Shown here piece by piece: positions 11,896 to 23,150 of a DNA stretch of 64,000 nt. The notes beneath the pieces were generated by a model that ran no database searches, was not told the origin of the DNA, and saw only the letters and a program-made list of their open reading frames with translations. The stretch covers positions 625,001 through 689,000 of the forward strand of contig BSBK01003565.1 of NCBI GenBank assembly GCA_027943335.1. Direction: 5' to 3'. The first letter of the stretch is position 1. Every line of letters begins with the position of its first letter. The DNA is from Chamaecyparis obtusa. Taxonomy: Eukaryota > Streptophyta > Pinopsida > Cupressales > Cupressaceae. The translations under genes and the position numbers were made by a program.

Positions 11896-14461
11896 CTATT
11901 TTCTGTCATCAGATGTTGGTTCAAAGAACTTACCGACACTAATTATCTCATCGTTAGTCAGATAATCAAATATAATACTTGTATCTAAGGGATTCATTCT
12001 AAAATCAAAATCTAAACTCTCTTCTAATTGTTCCCCTTTCTTGTTCACCTTGATCCTAAACTGTTCAGTGTCAGTGTTAGTGGATTTATCTGTTGACTCA
12101 ATGTAAGATACATCATTAGCAACTTTCAATTTCACTTTCTTGGCATTAATAGTCACTAATCTTGTAATCCTTCTTTTCTTAGATGAATTGTGTCCTTCAT
12201 CTTTGTTGGAAGGTAAAGATGCAATGGTTACGCCGAAAGGGTTACTAGAAGAAATTCTAGTGTTCCTTCACAATATTTGATCCAATTTCTTATTTGTAAT
12301 AACTCAAGTTCTTCTCTAAATTTTCTCATAAGAAATTCTACTTTATTCTTTGCCTCCTCAGAATTTTTACTATAAATCTCCATGTTTTTCTCTTTGGCAG
12401 TGTTGAACCTTTCTTTTGTGAGATCAGGAAGACTTTCCAATAAAACTTTGGCATGACTTTCTACTTGTTGTTATGCTAGCTCATACCTAAGAAAGGGTAA
12501 CCATATCTTCCTAGGTTGTATTTCCTGCATAATGTAGTTGTCAGTGGTAACAATGAAAGTGATTTTATCTATATACTTTTATATCATAGAGGGTGGAATT
12601 CTCTCCCTCTGATGCATTCTTCATTGCATAACAAAAAACAACTCTATGAATTTGTCTTGCATATCAACAATTCTTTCTCTTTTAATTAACCTTTTGTAAA
12701 TTTGGTGTGCAACCAGTATATCATCTGACCACACTACTCTTCCTTCTCCAGGGATATGATTTGAGAAATACAAGACCAAGTAAGTATCTAGAGAACCAAA
12801 ATGGAAACTCACATTCTTCCTGCTAGTCTTAATTGCCCTTAGATTTTCAAGAAATTGATCTTTAATTAGAGTATAGAGATTGTAGTTTGTACACTTTCAC
12901 GATATGGTAAGAAATACAAATTGTAGTGGCCAATAAAAAGTTTTCTCAGTTAGTGTAAAATACTTTGTAGTCAATGACTTTTTTTGTGTATCTAACTGCA
13001 AGTTCATTGATAGTGCTGATCTTTAGAGACCTTCCATCAGGTGTAGCTCCAATTAGGTCGATTGCTTTGTCATTTTTAAAAATCTTAATTTTGAGCACTT
13101 CTTTGATGTCGTGCAGAGACCAACAACTCTTCATTACATCTTTTGTAATAAAAGGGCAACCATCTTCAAGCTAGCAAAAAATGTCATGGAACCTACTTAT
13201 AGCCTTTTTTACCTAATCATCATCACTATAGAAATCGGGGAAGGTGTTTAACACATGAAACTTCTCAACCAAAACCCTAAATTCAGGTTTTGCATCACTA
13301 TTATCAAGATACAACTTTTCACCCATAAATCAATAATTTTTGACGCAAGGAAGGATGGGGTGAGGGGCCAAAGGCACACCCTAACTGGATCCACCTTGTA
13401 GAAAAACACGTGGAAGAAACAACACACAAGAGTGAGAGAGAGAATGTAGGTGTCTTTCATATATTATCTTCAAATTGTTTCATACATGCTAGGCTGTAAG
13501 GCCTTCCTGATTTAGGCTAGATATTATAATCAAGTACATAAGTCCTCAAACATGCAAGGATCTGCCAACAATCTCTAAACTTCTATCTTCTATCCAAACT
13601 CCCCTCCCTAAACTCTTACCAAGAAACTACATTTATACAAGAGGCTACTAAGCCAAGTCGGCCTTCAGATCCATAATCAACGGAAGGGATGACTAGATCT
13701 AGGTCCACATGCTTCCCAATGATGGATACCAACATTAAATTTGTGTCCCAAAATAAATGCACAAGTCGGCCTCAAAAGAAATCCAAAATAAACAACTCGG
13801 TAAGCAAGGAAACCAAGCGCTAGGGAAATCCACTGAGCGCCAAAGAGATAATTGACCAACACCGGCGAGCAAAGGAAACCAAGCAACACCGAACCAACTC
13901 GGTCAAAGAAGGAATCGAGCAACACAGACAAACTTCAAATATATTTTTGGTGACACGTGATTGCCAAGGACCTGAGATGCTCCTGCATCAATTTTGTAGG
14001 TACTGAATTCTTCCAACTTGCATTTTAGATGAATTCGAACATCCTCTACAAGAACAACACCATGGGGTATCTTGGAAAGAAGTCCTGGCATATCATTCTC
14101 AGTCAAAATGCTAGGGCACAACTTGAAAATGGGATGAGACTCTTGGGATTGGTTAATAAGCACATGAGTGAGGTTTCCATCTAAAACCATTGCAAATGCA
14201 AAGATTAATTTAGTTGCAAATTGTTTTTTTTTAGAATCTTAGCTCAGCCTACACCATAATTATTTAACTCTCATTTTACACAATGTAAGAAATGAGTTGT
14301 AAACTATCATATTTATCATGTAACCTTGAGCTAATGTAACAATAAATGCATTAAATGCATTTTATACCCACTTAATTACCTTTTTTTAGAGGAATATTTG
14401 CTACTCACTCCATTAACCGATACCTCCCAAAAGGAGTTGATATGTTACGCTTTACAGATAT
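11896..14461 (-). pseudogene. Decayed minus-strand element G, unit 1: unrecognised polyprotein part
   Basis: Several minus-strand frames follow one another from right to left: LTHVLINQSQESHPIFKLC and KIPHGVV plus HLKCKLEEFSTYKI (14190-13996), CWSLHDIKEVLKIKI and LIGATPDGRSLKISTINELA (13134-12950), FHFGSLDTYLVLYF and NHIPGEGRVVW (12812-12680), a Glu/Lys-rich helix (12440-12230) and a basic/acidic tail (12156-11896). The same peptide KIPHGVV...KCKLEEFSTYKI occurs at 19865-20197, about 80 percent alike at DNA level by eye over 12890-13340 versus 19455-19910, so this was a real protein. No integrase, RT or protease motif is visible and I do not recognise the family. A solo LTR splits it at 13341-13990 and element 1 cuts it at 14467. 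Confidence 0.55.
13341..13990. mobile_element. Solo LTR, 650 bp
   Basis: It begins TGACGCAAGGA and ends TCCTGCATCA, near-perfect inverted ends of TG...CA type. It is flanked by the 5-base duplication ATTTT (13336-13340 and 13991-13995). The uninterrupted paralogous sequence, ATCAGTAATTTTGTAGG, is present at about 19902-19920, so the boundaries are fixed by an empty site. There is no internal region, so this is what LTR-LTR recombination leaves. The frames inside it are not genes. Confidence 0.85.
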
Positions 14462-14466
14462 CATAG

Positions 14467-14945
14467 TGTTGGTGTAATTAATTATTCCTAATTACACTTA
14501 ACTTAATCTTACTTAGGATAATGCATTGCATAGTAGTTTGTGATTGAGACACCTAGGAGTGTGCACATCTATTAAGCACATGGTGTAGGAGAAATTCCAC
14601 TTTAGGTGTGATAGTTGTCATCACATACCTCATTGTGTGTGAGATCCACCTTTTGTGCTCTTATCACATTATCATCCTAATCCATTGCACATACTTTATT
14701 GCATAATGGAGGATGGTCCATATTTGGTGGACATGTGATTACACCTAGCATAGGTGATAGCTTATCAGTTCCTTATCATTGTCTCTTATTGCCTTTCCTA
14801 TATAAGGAGGCCTATTATGTAATCATTTTATTGAGCATTCATCAATCAATCAAGGTGAATTCATTAGATCTATTCAATCCATCTTTGCATTTATATTTTC
14901 TCTCTTCTTCTTTTCTTCAATATTTTCTATTTGCAAATTCTTACA
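14467..14945 (+). repeat. 5' LTR of element 1
   Basis: 479 bp, TGTTGGTGTAATTAATT to AAATTCTTACA. The TATA box TATATAAGG is at about 14799-14807. The reverse complement of the element 2 LTR opens almost identically, which places both in one family. Confidence 0.9.
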
Positions 14946-14957
14946 TGGTATCAGAGC
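14946..14957 (+). other. Primer binding site of element 1
   Basis: TGGTATCAGAGC directly follows the LTR. It is the standard sequence complementary to the 3' end of plant initiator methionine tRNA and is typical of Ty1/copia elements. The same site in minus orientation marks elements 2 (61577-61588) and D (30207-30218). Confidence 0.9.
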
Positions 14958-16731
14958 CATTGGAGCATTTTAGATCAGCCGATTTGAAGAGATCTTGATG
15001 CAAGCTTTGAAGGTCCAAATCTCAGATCTGGCAACCAGCGTGCAATAGAGACGTCTTGGAGCAGATCTGACCTCACCATTGCGTTTGAGAGGCTGTTTCG
15101 GTTAAAATTGACTATAAACTCGCCTATATTTGGTGAAAGTCCAATTCGAGGCAAAAATTTTTTGCAAATAAGACCGTACAGCCTGATTTGCCCACTGGTA
15201 TGATTTTTTTTTTAAATTTTTTTTTTAAAATTCTGTTTTATTATTAGAATTTTTTTTTTTGTAAAAATATTAGGCCTGGTATGAGCCCTAGAATTAGTTG
15301 TTTGTACCAGAGAATATACTATAATCTTCAGTGCTTACAGGAGACATCAGACACTGTGACGTGACTACCGGCTCCATATAGCATGAACGGTGCCAACCCT
15401 CATTCCGTAGGCGAGCAGGAAGCAAGCTCGACTTTCTTTTCTATTAGGCTTTGGAGGCACCGCATATAAAAATGGGCTTAAACCCTTACACACATCGCAT
15501 GTGGGACTAAGGGTCCCCCCCCCCCCCGCTAGTGGTCTTTTCAAATGCGCCACCCACCCGACGGCCAACGCCTAGTGCTACGCCGCTCTTTCGCATAACT
15601 GTTGGTAGCGGCGTCCTCCTCTGCTCTGCAGTGGCAACGGTGTATCCACCTCCTCCACGAACACTCTATAGAGCCCATGCGGCACCCAGTCTCATCCCCA
15701 CTGCCTGAGCGGGAGCCACCAGTCCAGATCTGCGACCATCTCTCTGTCGCGCTCCTCCACTGAGCCACCACCCAGATCCGCAACCTGCAAACAACCGCCC
15801 TGCCACCTCCTCCGTCTGGCAACCCGCAGCCTCTCCACTGCAACTCCCCAGCCCTACCCCACCACATGGCCCAAAGACAAATTGGCATGTGGTCCATCTA
15901 TAGTGCCATGCAGCCAGTCATCACACCCCCATCAGCGAACCATGCAGTCAATGTGGACGCCTCGTCACCTGGCCCTGTCAGCACACTCTTTCAGCGTAGT
16001 GGAAGACACATCACCTACGACCCTGCCCTTTCAACACCATGTCACCTTGCTACACAAGCATCTATACAGTATGAAATTATACAATAGGACACCTCAGTAG
16101 ACACGTCATCCAGAAGGGGACTTTTTTGCTTGTGTCACCGTTTCACGAGCCTAATTTTGACGGTCATCTAGCCATCACCACAGGAAGAATTAAGTTTTTT
16201 TGATGGCCATATGACCATTAAATTTAACCCCCTAAACTGCTGACATCAGCAGGGTTTGGAGATTTCCCGGCCTTCACCATTTGCATTTTTGGTTTGACAG
16301 TCCAACTTTGAGAGGCCATAACTTGGTCATCCGGGCTCCAAATCGAGTGCAATTTTTTTTGAAATCGTGTAGAATTTCTTGAAATTTTTAGTGGTGGTGT
16401 TGATTTTACATTTTGGTGCCCTCATTTATCAAAAATTATAGATCTTATTGACTATTCCTATCTATTCCTAATTTCTGCAACTTTCAGGGCTTCGTTTGGG
16501 CACATACAGTAACATTTTGAGGTGAATTTTTTTTTGAAAGTGCATGATTTTTCATCTACTTTCCAGATCTGCAATCAAATTTGAGTGATTTTTGGTAGAC
16601 ATATCACTTTCAGAAATAGGTCATTTTGGAGCTATAATTGCACTCAGTTAATCCTTGGATTTCAGTTTTCTGATTTGCATCAGTCATTTGAAGGAGTTAT
16701 CAGTAGTTATCAGTCATTATTTGGTTGAAAT
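14958..16731 (+). other. Leader of element 1
   Basis: A non-coding leader of 1.8 kb. It has T-rich runs (15205-15260), a C run (about 15517-15528) and a GC-rich patch (15560-15870). The minus frame of 118 codons in that patch has no family features and is taken as chance. Confidence 0.6.
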
Positions 16732-18486
16732 ATGGATAGTTCAAAGGTTAAAATCCTCACTCCATATAACTACCATGAATGGAAAGTATCTTTAAGTGAT
16801 CATTTGTTGAGCCTTGGATTTCTTAGAATGACTCTTGGGTAGGATCAAGAACCTCAAACAAGTGCTATAGAAAGATGAAAATGGTTTGATCAAAGGTATA
16901 AAGCACTTGGCTCTCTTAGATCATCCATCTCTCATGACTTGCACTATCATATTGCATCTTGCACACATCCTCATGATGCTTGGATCACATTGGAAGGAAT
17001 CTTTGGTAAACCTAATAGAATGAGAAAATTTAGATTAGAGAATGATCTCATAGGTCTCAATCCTAGTGATTTTGACAATATTCAAGATTTTTTCTCTAAG
17101 TTCAATACTATTAGATCAGAGCTTTCTTCATGTGGTATTGTTAAATGGTATGAACAATTGATCTTTTCTATTCTTTCCAAGCTTGGTCCTGATTATTCTA
17201 TCTTTGTTTCTACATTCTATGCTACTATGGATGCTCTTGGTAGTGCATACAAATTGCCCTCTCTTGATGAATTTGTAGCGCAACTCACAAGGGAACAAGC
17301 AAAGTTAGCACACATGGGTCAGTTGAAGGCTTCCACACATCAAGCATTGATTGCAAGTGAGTCTACTTCAAAGGCTTCTAATAGAAAAGGAAAGAAACAA
17401 AATAAGGATCCTAAGCCTCAAGACAAAGGTAATGAATCTTCTTCACCAAAAAGTACTGAATCCAAGTCCTCTTCAAGAGAGGAATCATCTAGAAGAAAGA
17501 GAGACAAATGTGCATATTGTCAAAAGTTAGGACATGATGAGCATAAGTGTTTTCAAAAGAAGATTGATGAGCTAACTCACATTATTCAGAAACACAAGCT
17601 TAATTTGCCCTCATCAATGTCTTCTCCTTCTTCTACACATTCGCCAGCTTCTACATCTACATCATCATCCAAAGATAAAGGTAAAGGACAAGCACTCATG
17701 GCTTCCACACATCTTGAGCAAGGTAAATGGCTTCTTGATTCAGGTGCATCACATCATATGGCATCTTCTATGGATATGTTTTCTTCTAGTGAGCCTTGTA
17801 ATTCTCCTAATATTTTTATGGGTAACAACACATTCATGAGAGTTTGTGGGAAAAGTTCTATTCCTATGGGAGAAGGGACATTTAATGATGTTCTTTGTGT
17901 ACCATCCTTGACCACTAATCTCCTTTATATTTACAAAATTACACATGGGGCACAAGGTAAAATTGTTGAGTTCACTCCTGATTATGTCTACATTAGGGAC
18001 ATGGAGACTAGAAATGTCATTGCTATGGGAGTTGTTCATCATACATCGCGCTTGTATTCTTTTTCCACTTTTTTTGATAATGATGATGATATTCATGATG
18101 TACCCATCCCTTTGCCAAGGGATAATTATGAGGAGAATTTTGGGCACTTGAATCATTTTGTTGTTGAGACAAGTGTTGATCTTCCTACTCCTCCACCTTC
18201 TACTTCTTCAGACATGGGCTCTACTATTCAGCAAGTTGATCATAGTGTTTCAAATCTTGCAGAATGTGATGACTACTTGGATGCATCTTCAGCATTTGTT
18301 GACTCTCATGATGCAGATTTGGAAGAGATACATGAGGGGGTTTCTCTTTCCCTTGATCACAGTTTCATCATAGATGGGGACACTTCTTCACCTTCTTTAG
18401 AGATTGGTGCACTTGATTCTTCTCCTTCTTCACTTGATTTGTCACATGAGGTGATAGATTCTTTGATCTTGGAGAGACCTATTTAG
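16732..18486 (+). pseudogene. gag-pro: Gag-protease of element 1, with unusual acidic C-terminal tail
   Basis: The ATG at 16732 gives MDSSKVKILTPYNYHEWKVS, a copia Gag start; upstream there is only leader. Stops at 16840 (TAG) and 16876 (TGA) interrupt the frame, which is then open for about 535 codons. In order: the UBN2-type Gag core (DAWITLEGIFGKPNRMRKF, FILSKLGPDYS-like region near residue 150), a Lys/Ser-rich linker, a CCHC knuckle CAYCQKLGHDEHKC (about 17509-17550), and the aspartic protease start KWLLDSGASHHMAS with active-site DSGAS (about 17730). A GAG-pre-integrase remnant follows (HHTSRLYSF, FGHLN). Instead of integrase, the frame then enters an Asp/Ser-rich tail of about 110 residues ending SLILERPI. 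That tail recurs in element 2. If translated from an earlier unmutated copy it could form capsids and process itself, but it could not reverse-transcribe. Confidence 0.88.
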
Positions 18487-18947
18487 TCTTCAAAGATTCA
18501 TACATGGAGACCTTCATCTTCTTCTGCATTCCATTTGCACATGGATTTTTTTCTTCATCATTTGATGTATCTATTTCTTCCCAAGGGGAGACATGTTTCT
18601 TGTAAGCATTGGTTGATCTATTGTTTGCGGGTACTCTTCATCAACATGAGAGCTTCTACATTATGGGGGGGATATCATGTCTCCAAATATCCTTCTTATG
18701 GGGGGATACTTCTTTGTATATACATGATGTATGTAGTTCTTGGGGGGTCTTGAGCACTCCATCCATCCATGCATCTTTTTTTCTTCTCTCTTTTTGGGGG
18801 AGGGTTTTTCCCATGAGGTTTTCCCTCTTTCTCCACTTTATGATAGTTATGCATTTCATGTATTTTGTACATGGGTACCTAACATGGCCTAGTTTTTGAG
18901 ACCCATCTTGCATTGTGAGTTTAAGTGCATTCCCCTAAGTTGCACTT
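18487..18947 (+). other. 3' untranslated part of element 1
   Basis: Right after the stop, in-frame similarity to element 2 continues for a few codons (SSKIHTWRPSS). G-rich words (GGGGGGATATCATG, GGGGGAGGG) follow that also occur in element 2 at 59690-59830. The conserved G-runs may be accessory polypurine tracts. Confidence 0.6.
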
Positions 18948-18955
18948 AAGGGGGG
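18948..18955 (+). other. Polypurine tract of element 1
   Basis: AAGGGGGG directly before the 3' LTR, which starts TGCTGGTG here against TGTTGGTG in the 5' LTR. Confidence 0.8.
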
Positions 18956-19454
18956 TGCTGGTGTAATTAATTATTCCTAATTACACTTAACTTAATCTTA
19001 CTTAGGATAATGCATTGCATAGTAGTTTGTGATTGAGACACTTAGGAGTGTGCACATCTATTAAGTACATGGTGTAGGAGAAATTCCACTTTAGGTGTGA
19101 TAGTTGTCATCACATACCTTGTTGTGTGTGAGATCCACCTTTCGTGCTCTTATCACATTATCATCCTAATCCATTGCACATACTTTATTGCATAATGGAG
19201 GATGATTCATATTTGGTGGACATGTGATTACACCTAGCATAGGTGATAGCTTATCAACTCCTTATCATTGTCTCTTATTGCCTTTCCTATATAAGGAGGC
19301 CTATTATGTAATCATTTCATTGAGCATTCATCAATCAATCAAGGTGAATTCATTGCATCTATTCAATCCATCCTTGCATTCATATTTTCTCTCTTGTGCT
19401 TTTCTTCAACCTCTAGATCCTTGGTTCAATATTTGCTATTTGCAAATTCTTACA
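18956..19454 (+). repeat. 3' LTR of element 1
   Basis: 499 bp. It matches 14467-14945 apart from scattered substitutions and an extra segment of about 20 bases near 19400-19435. It is followed by the TSD CATAG. Confidence 0.9.
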
Positions 19455-20564
19455 CATAGTTTATACCTTTCACCATATGGTAAGCAATGTAGATTGCAGT
19501 GGCCAATACAGAGTTTTCCCAATTAGCATAAAATACTTTGTAGCCAATGACTTTTGTTGCATATCTAAATGCAAGGTAATTGATAGTAATGATCTTTAGA
19601 GACCTTTCATTAGGTGTAGCTCAAGTTAGGTCTATTGTTTCATCATTTTTAAAACTCTTAATTTTTACACTTCTCTTATGTCACAGAGACTAATGACTCG
19701 CTTCATTACATCTTTTGTAATCAAGTGGCAACCATCTTTAAGCCAGTAGAAATGGTCATGGAACCTACTGATAGCCTTTTTTACTCAATCATCATCTCCA
19801 CAAAAAATAGGGAAGGTGTTGAACACGTGTAGCTTGTTCTCAACCAAAATCCTAAATTTAGGTTTTACATCACCATTATTAAGACATAAATTTTCATCCA
19901 TAAATCAGTAATTTTGTAGGTACTAAATTCTTCCAACTTGCATTTTAAATGAATATGAACATCCTTTGTAGGAACAACACCATGGGGTATCCTTGAAAGA
20001 CATCTTGACATATCATTCTTAGTCAAATTGTTAAGGCACAACTTGAAAATGGGATGAGGCTCTTGGGATTCATCAATAAGCACAAGAGTGAGGTTTCCAA
20101 CCAAAATTATTGTAAATGTAGAGATTAATTCAACTACAGAAAGAAAATTATTGTAAATGTAGAGAGGTTTCCAACCAAAATTATTGTAAATTGTCATCTT
20201 TATTGTGTAACCTAAATATGATGCAATAATAAATGCATTAAATGTGTCGTATACCCACTTAATTACCTTTTTTTTTTCTTTTTCTGAGAGGACTATTTTC
20301 TACTCACTACATTAACTGATACCTCCCAAAAGGAATTGATAAGTTATGTTTAACACTTTTCAGGATGAGAGATAGATAAAGATGATTCCCCCGCTTACTG
20401 AGAGTCATGAGGCTAATCAATTTTCAGTAGAAACTTGTGTGTTGTAGCAGGAGTTACCGACATCTTTCTTGACCCAAATCTTTTTAATTTCTTCTCCCAC
20501 TTCTTCTTTATCAATAATCTTTGTTAGTTCTATCCTTTCCACATTTCTAGATCTGTAATATTTT
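19455..20564 (-). pseudogene. Element G, unit 2: unrecognised polyprotein part, tandem copy
   Basis: Minus strand. 20197-19865 reads LTLVLIDESQEPHPIFKLC, SRIPHGVV and HLKCKLEEFSTYKI, matching unit 1 at 14190-13996, and 19460-19860 matches 12890-13340. At its right end, 20200-20560 repeats 21960-22290 from unit 3, including the ACCTCCCAAAAGG and TTTCTAGATCTGTAATATTTTT words. So unit 2 bridges the knuckle region of unit 3 and the later part of unit 1. A segment of about 100 bases (20100-20190) has a short internal duplication of TTTCCAACCAAAATTATTGTAAA. Repeat R cuts it at about 20565. It is non-functional, with many stops. Confidence 0.55.
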
Positions 20565-21505
20565 TCTATGGATAAAACAAAATTTATGAATATATAGAAT
20601 AAAAGAAAGATTTGATAAAAATATAAAATCTAAATTTTCAAGAAAGATAAAAAAAGATTATATATGTTTCTAAATTTTAAAACATAACACTATTTTGTTT
20701 ATAAATTCAAAAGGTCAAAATTACAATATATAATTTATTATAGAAAACTATAATGTTTGTAAATTCAAAAAATCAAAGTTATGTACATATATAAATATTT
20801 CAAATAAAATATATACTTTTTCATTTTATGAATTTGTTAAAAGATTTTGAAATTTATATCTTGAGTATTTTATATAGATTTTTTTAAAAGTATAAGTATG
20901 CTAATTATCATTTCAATGTACTTACCTTATTTGTATTATAAGACACAACTTAGTGTACATAAAATAAACATATTTATGTTAAATTGTACATAAAATAAAT
21001 ATATTTATGTTAAATTAATTAATTAATTTATTTATTAATACTTTAAAATATTTTTGAAAGGTCATTTTGTTTTGCCCCATTATTAGGTCGGGGTCTCATG
21101 GAAGGGGGTTTTCTAAAAAGATAGTGCTAGCCCTGTTTGCAATTTTTTAGGACTATTTAAAAGTTACTGGTCCCATGAATTTTGTTTTCAAGTTCATCTT
21201 AAAAATTTAAGCTCCCAAATTTAAGGAAGTTGGATATTTACGAAGTGACAATAACATTCCTAAGTTGGTGGGGCAATTTCTAGCTCCACCCCATTTTCAC
21301 CCATCAAATATATGCAAGCCTAAAAAGTAGGAGATTCTATTTCTATAAAAAGCTTCTAAATAATCTTGTAGCATAAAAAAAATTCTTAATGGGACCTCAT
21401 CTTTAGAAGCTTAAGCCCCCACAAACTACCTTGATCCCCTTTATTACTATTTATAAATCAAAACTTTATTTTGCCTAATTTAACCATACAGCTAAATTTT
21501 TATCA
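20565..21505. repeat. Repeat R, copy 1 (uninterrupted)
   Basis: About 940 bp, AT-rich, in direct orientation with 24650-25364 plus 31033-31278. The pairing runs from TATGGATAA-like sequence to ACCATACARTTAAAT. This copy lacks the Penelope-like insertion and so serves as the empty site: GAAGTGACAATAACATTCCT at about 21241-21260. No ORF or typical LTR ends were recognised, so its class is unknown. Confidence 0.75.
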
Positions 21506-21769
21506 TGAATGAAAATAACTTTTAAATAAAGATTTCAAACATTTTGGTTGAAGATGGCTTTAAAAGTCCCTGTGACTATAATATTAGCCTTCAAAGTAAT
21601 ATATCTTAGTCTTTATGATAGAATGACAATATTTAAAAGATTTAATGATGAAAGAAAGTTTTAGCACGCTACTTCTTTAGACTTTGAAGAGCCAAAAATA
21701 TTGGTTGTGACCAAAGCATCTAGTATATTGATTCTCAAACATATCAGAGGCCAAGCCACAAACTTCTTT
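21506..21769. other. Short non-coding stretch
   Basis: Sequence between repeat R copy 1 and the next readable minus-strand fragment. Nothing recognised. Confidence 0.4.
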
Positions 21770-23140
21770 TCATGCTTTATCCACATAAATCATTTTCAAT
21801 TCATCTATTTGGTTCCACTTGTTACACTTTGTGAGTACAGATCCTTCAAATGAGTCATAGTATTCATCATCATGTTCTTGATGGTGGGACCATTTGTTTT
21901 GCAAGTACACCTGAAAACACTCTTGAGGAATTTGACCCCAAAAGTAAAAAATAATAACCTTGAGATAATGCAACAATAAATGCATTAAATGCATCGTATG
22001 CCCACTTAATTACCTTTTTTTTTGGGATGAACATTTTTTTCTCACTCCATTAACTGATACCTCCCAAAAGGAGTTGACAAGTTATGTTTTACATTTTTCA
22101 GGAAGGGGGATAGATAAAGACGATTCCCCACCCCCTTACTGACAACCATGAGGCTAATCAATTTTTGGTAGAAACTTGTGTGTCGGTGCAAGAGTTATTG
22201 ACATATTTCTTGACCCAAATCTTTTCATTTCTTCTCTCACTTCTTTATAAATAATCTTTGTTGGTTCTTCCCTTTCCACATTTCTAGATCTATAATATTT
22301 TTCAATGTGTCCAATCTTGTTACAATTGTAGCATATGTTACTCTAGTTCTTTTATCTTGACCTACAATAGTTAGCTTTATGACTATATAGAAAACATGTA
22401 CAAAAATATCCAATAAACTTGTTATCATTACTAGGTTTCCTACATTGACTAGCTTTGTGACCCAAGATGTTGTTGTTAAAGTGTCATCTACCAGTAAAAG
22501 ATCCATTATTAGGGTTAGTTCTACTTCTATAATTTACAACTTTATGATCAAATCTATTACATTTGAAACATCAATTGTTGAAAGAATAAAAATTCATACT
22601 TACTTTAGGATCTATCGACGCCTTATCTTTGTCCAGTTGATCAAGAGTGGATTGTTTTATTAGAACTAATTTTCTTTCCTCAAGGATTGAGCTACATGAA
22701 CATTCACTAGTATTACACCCAAGTCCTTTCTTATCTTTCGATGATCTTTGATCATTCAGAATTTCATCTAGTTTTTTCAGAACTAGATTTCTCCTTCTTT
22801 TCACAATTTTTAATCTCAACCTAATTTTCCTTGAGAGATAGAATCTCTTGTTCAAGATTTTGGTTTTCATCAGTCTTGATCTTGATTATATTGTTCAAAA
22901 TTTTCTTGGCTTGATCACTTTCTTCAAGTTTGGATCTCAAATTGGTGATATTTTCATTCATTGTTTTGAGCTCATTGCTTACTTCTTTGCGTCTAGATTT
23001 GAACTTTTAGATTTTCTCCTTCAATTTTTGGATAGTCATTTTTCATTTGAAGATTTCCAGATAAGGCTTTGTTTTTATCTTCAATCAATTCCAGATCTTC
23101 ATATATTAATGTTAGAATCTTCAAAAGGATCATGCTCTGA
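21770..23140 (-). pseudogene. Element G, unit 3: coiled-coil and CCHC zinc-knuckle region
   Basis: Minus strand, right to left. A helical charged stretch rich in Glu, Lys and Asn (23130-22600) starts right after a degenerate PBS. Knuckle-like motifs follow: CFKCNRFDHKVVNY (near 22560), a damaged one near 22400, and CYNCNKIGHIEKYY followed by RSRN (near 22330). In the two best ones the last Cys is replaced by Tyr, a TGT-to-TAT change. Next comes REEMKRFGSRNMS (near 22220), then KWAYDAFNAF-like sequence broken by frameshifts (near 22000) and a 74-codon frame (21994-21770). The knuckles show a retroelement Gag or similar RNA-binding protein. What follows is not recognised. It carries several stops and frame changes and is non-functional. 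Confidence 0.6.
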
Positions 23141-23145
23141 TACTA
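23134..23145 (-). other. Degenerate primer binding site of element G
   Basis: The plus sequence GCTCTGATACTA is the complement of TAGTATCAGAGC, one base off the TGGTATCAGAGC site used by elements 1, 2 and D. It suggests that element G is a minus-strand Ty1/copia-type element whose 5' LTR begins at TGAACACC (23151). Confidence 0.6.
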
Positions 23146-23150
23146 ATTAT

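Larger units (their letters stand above)
14467..19454 (+). mobile_element. Element 1: non-autonomous Ty1/copia-type LTR element with Gag and protease only
   Basis: This is a complete element of 4988 bp. TSD CATAG lies at 14462-14466 and 19455-19459. The LTRs are 14467-14945 and 18956-19454, the PBS follows at 14946 and the PPT is at 18948-18955. The only reading frame is gag-protease (16732-18486), which stops where the GAG-pre-integrase domain would begin. No integrase, reverse transcriptase or RNase H is present. The LTRs differ at roughly 3-4 percent of sites by eye plus one indel of about 20 bases, so the insertion is not recent. It is a relative of element 2 (59045-62077), and the arrangement resembles TR-GAG-type elements. 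Confidence 0.9.

Noticed and set aside
14946..14957. tRNA gene at the TGGTATCAGAGC sites
   Set aside because: Only the 12-base primer-binding complement is present, with no cloverleaf.
15541..15897. 118-codon Trp/Arg/Gly-rich minus ORF in the element 1 leader
   Set aside because: No family motif; it is the opposite strand of a GC-rich leader patch.
17749..18156. 135-codon minus ORF opposite the element 1 protease
   Set aside because: Shadow of the gag-protease frame, which has clear motifs on the plus strand.
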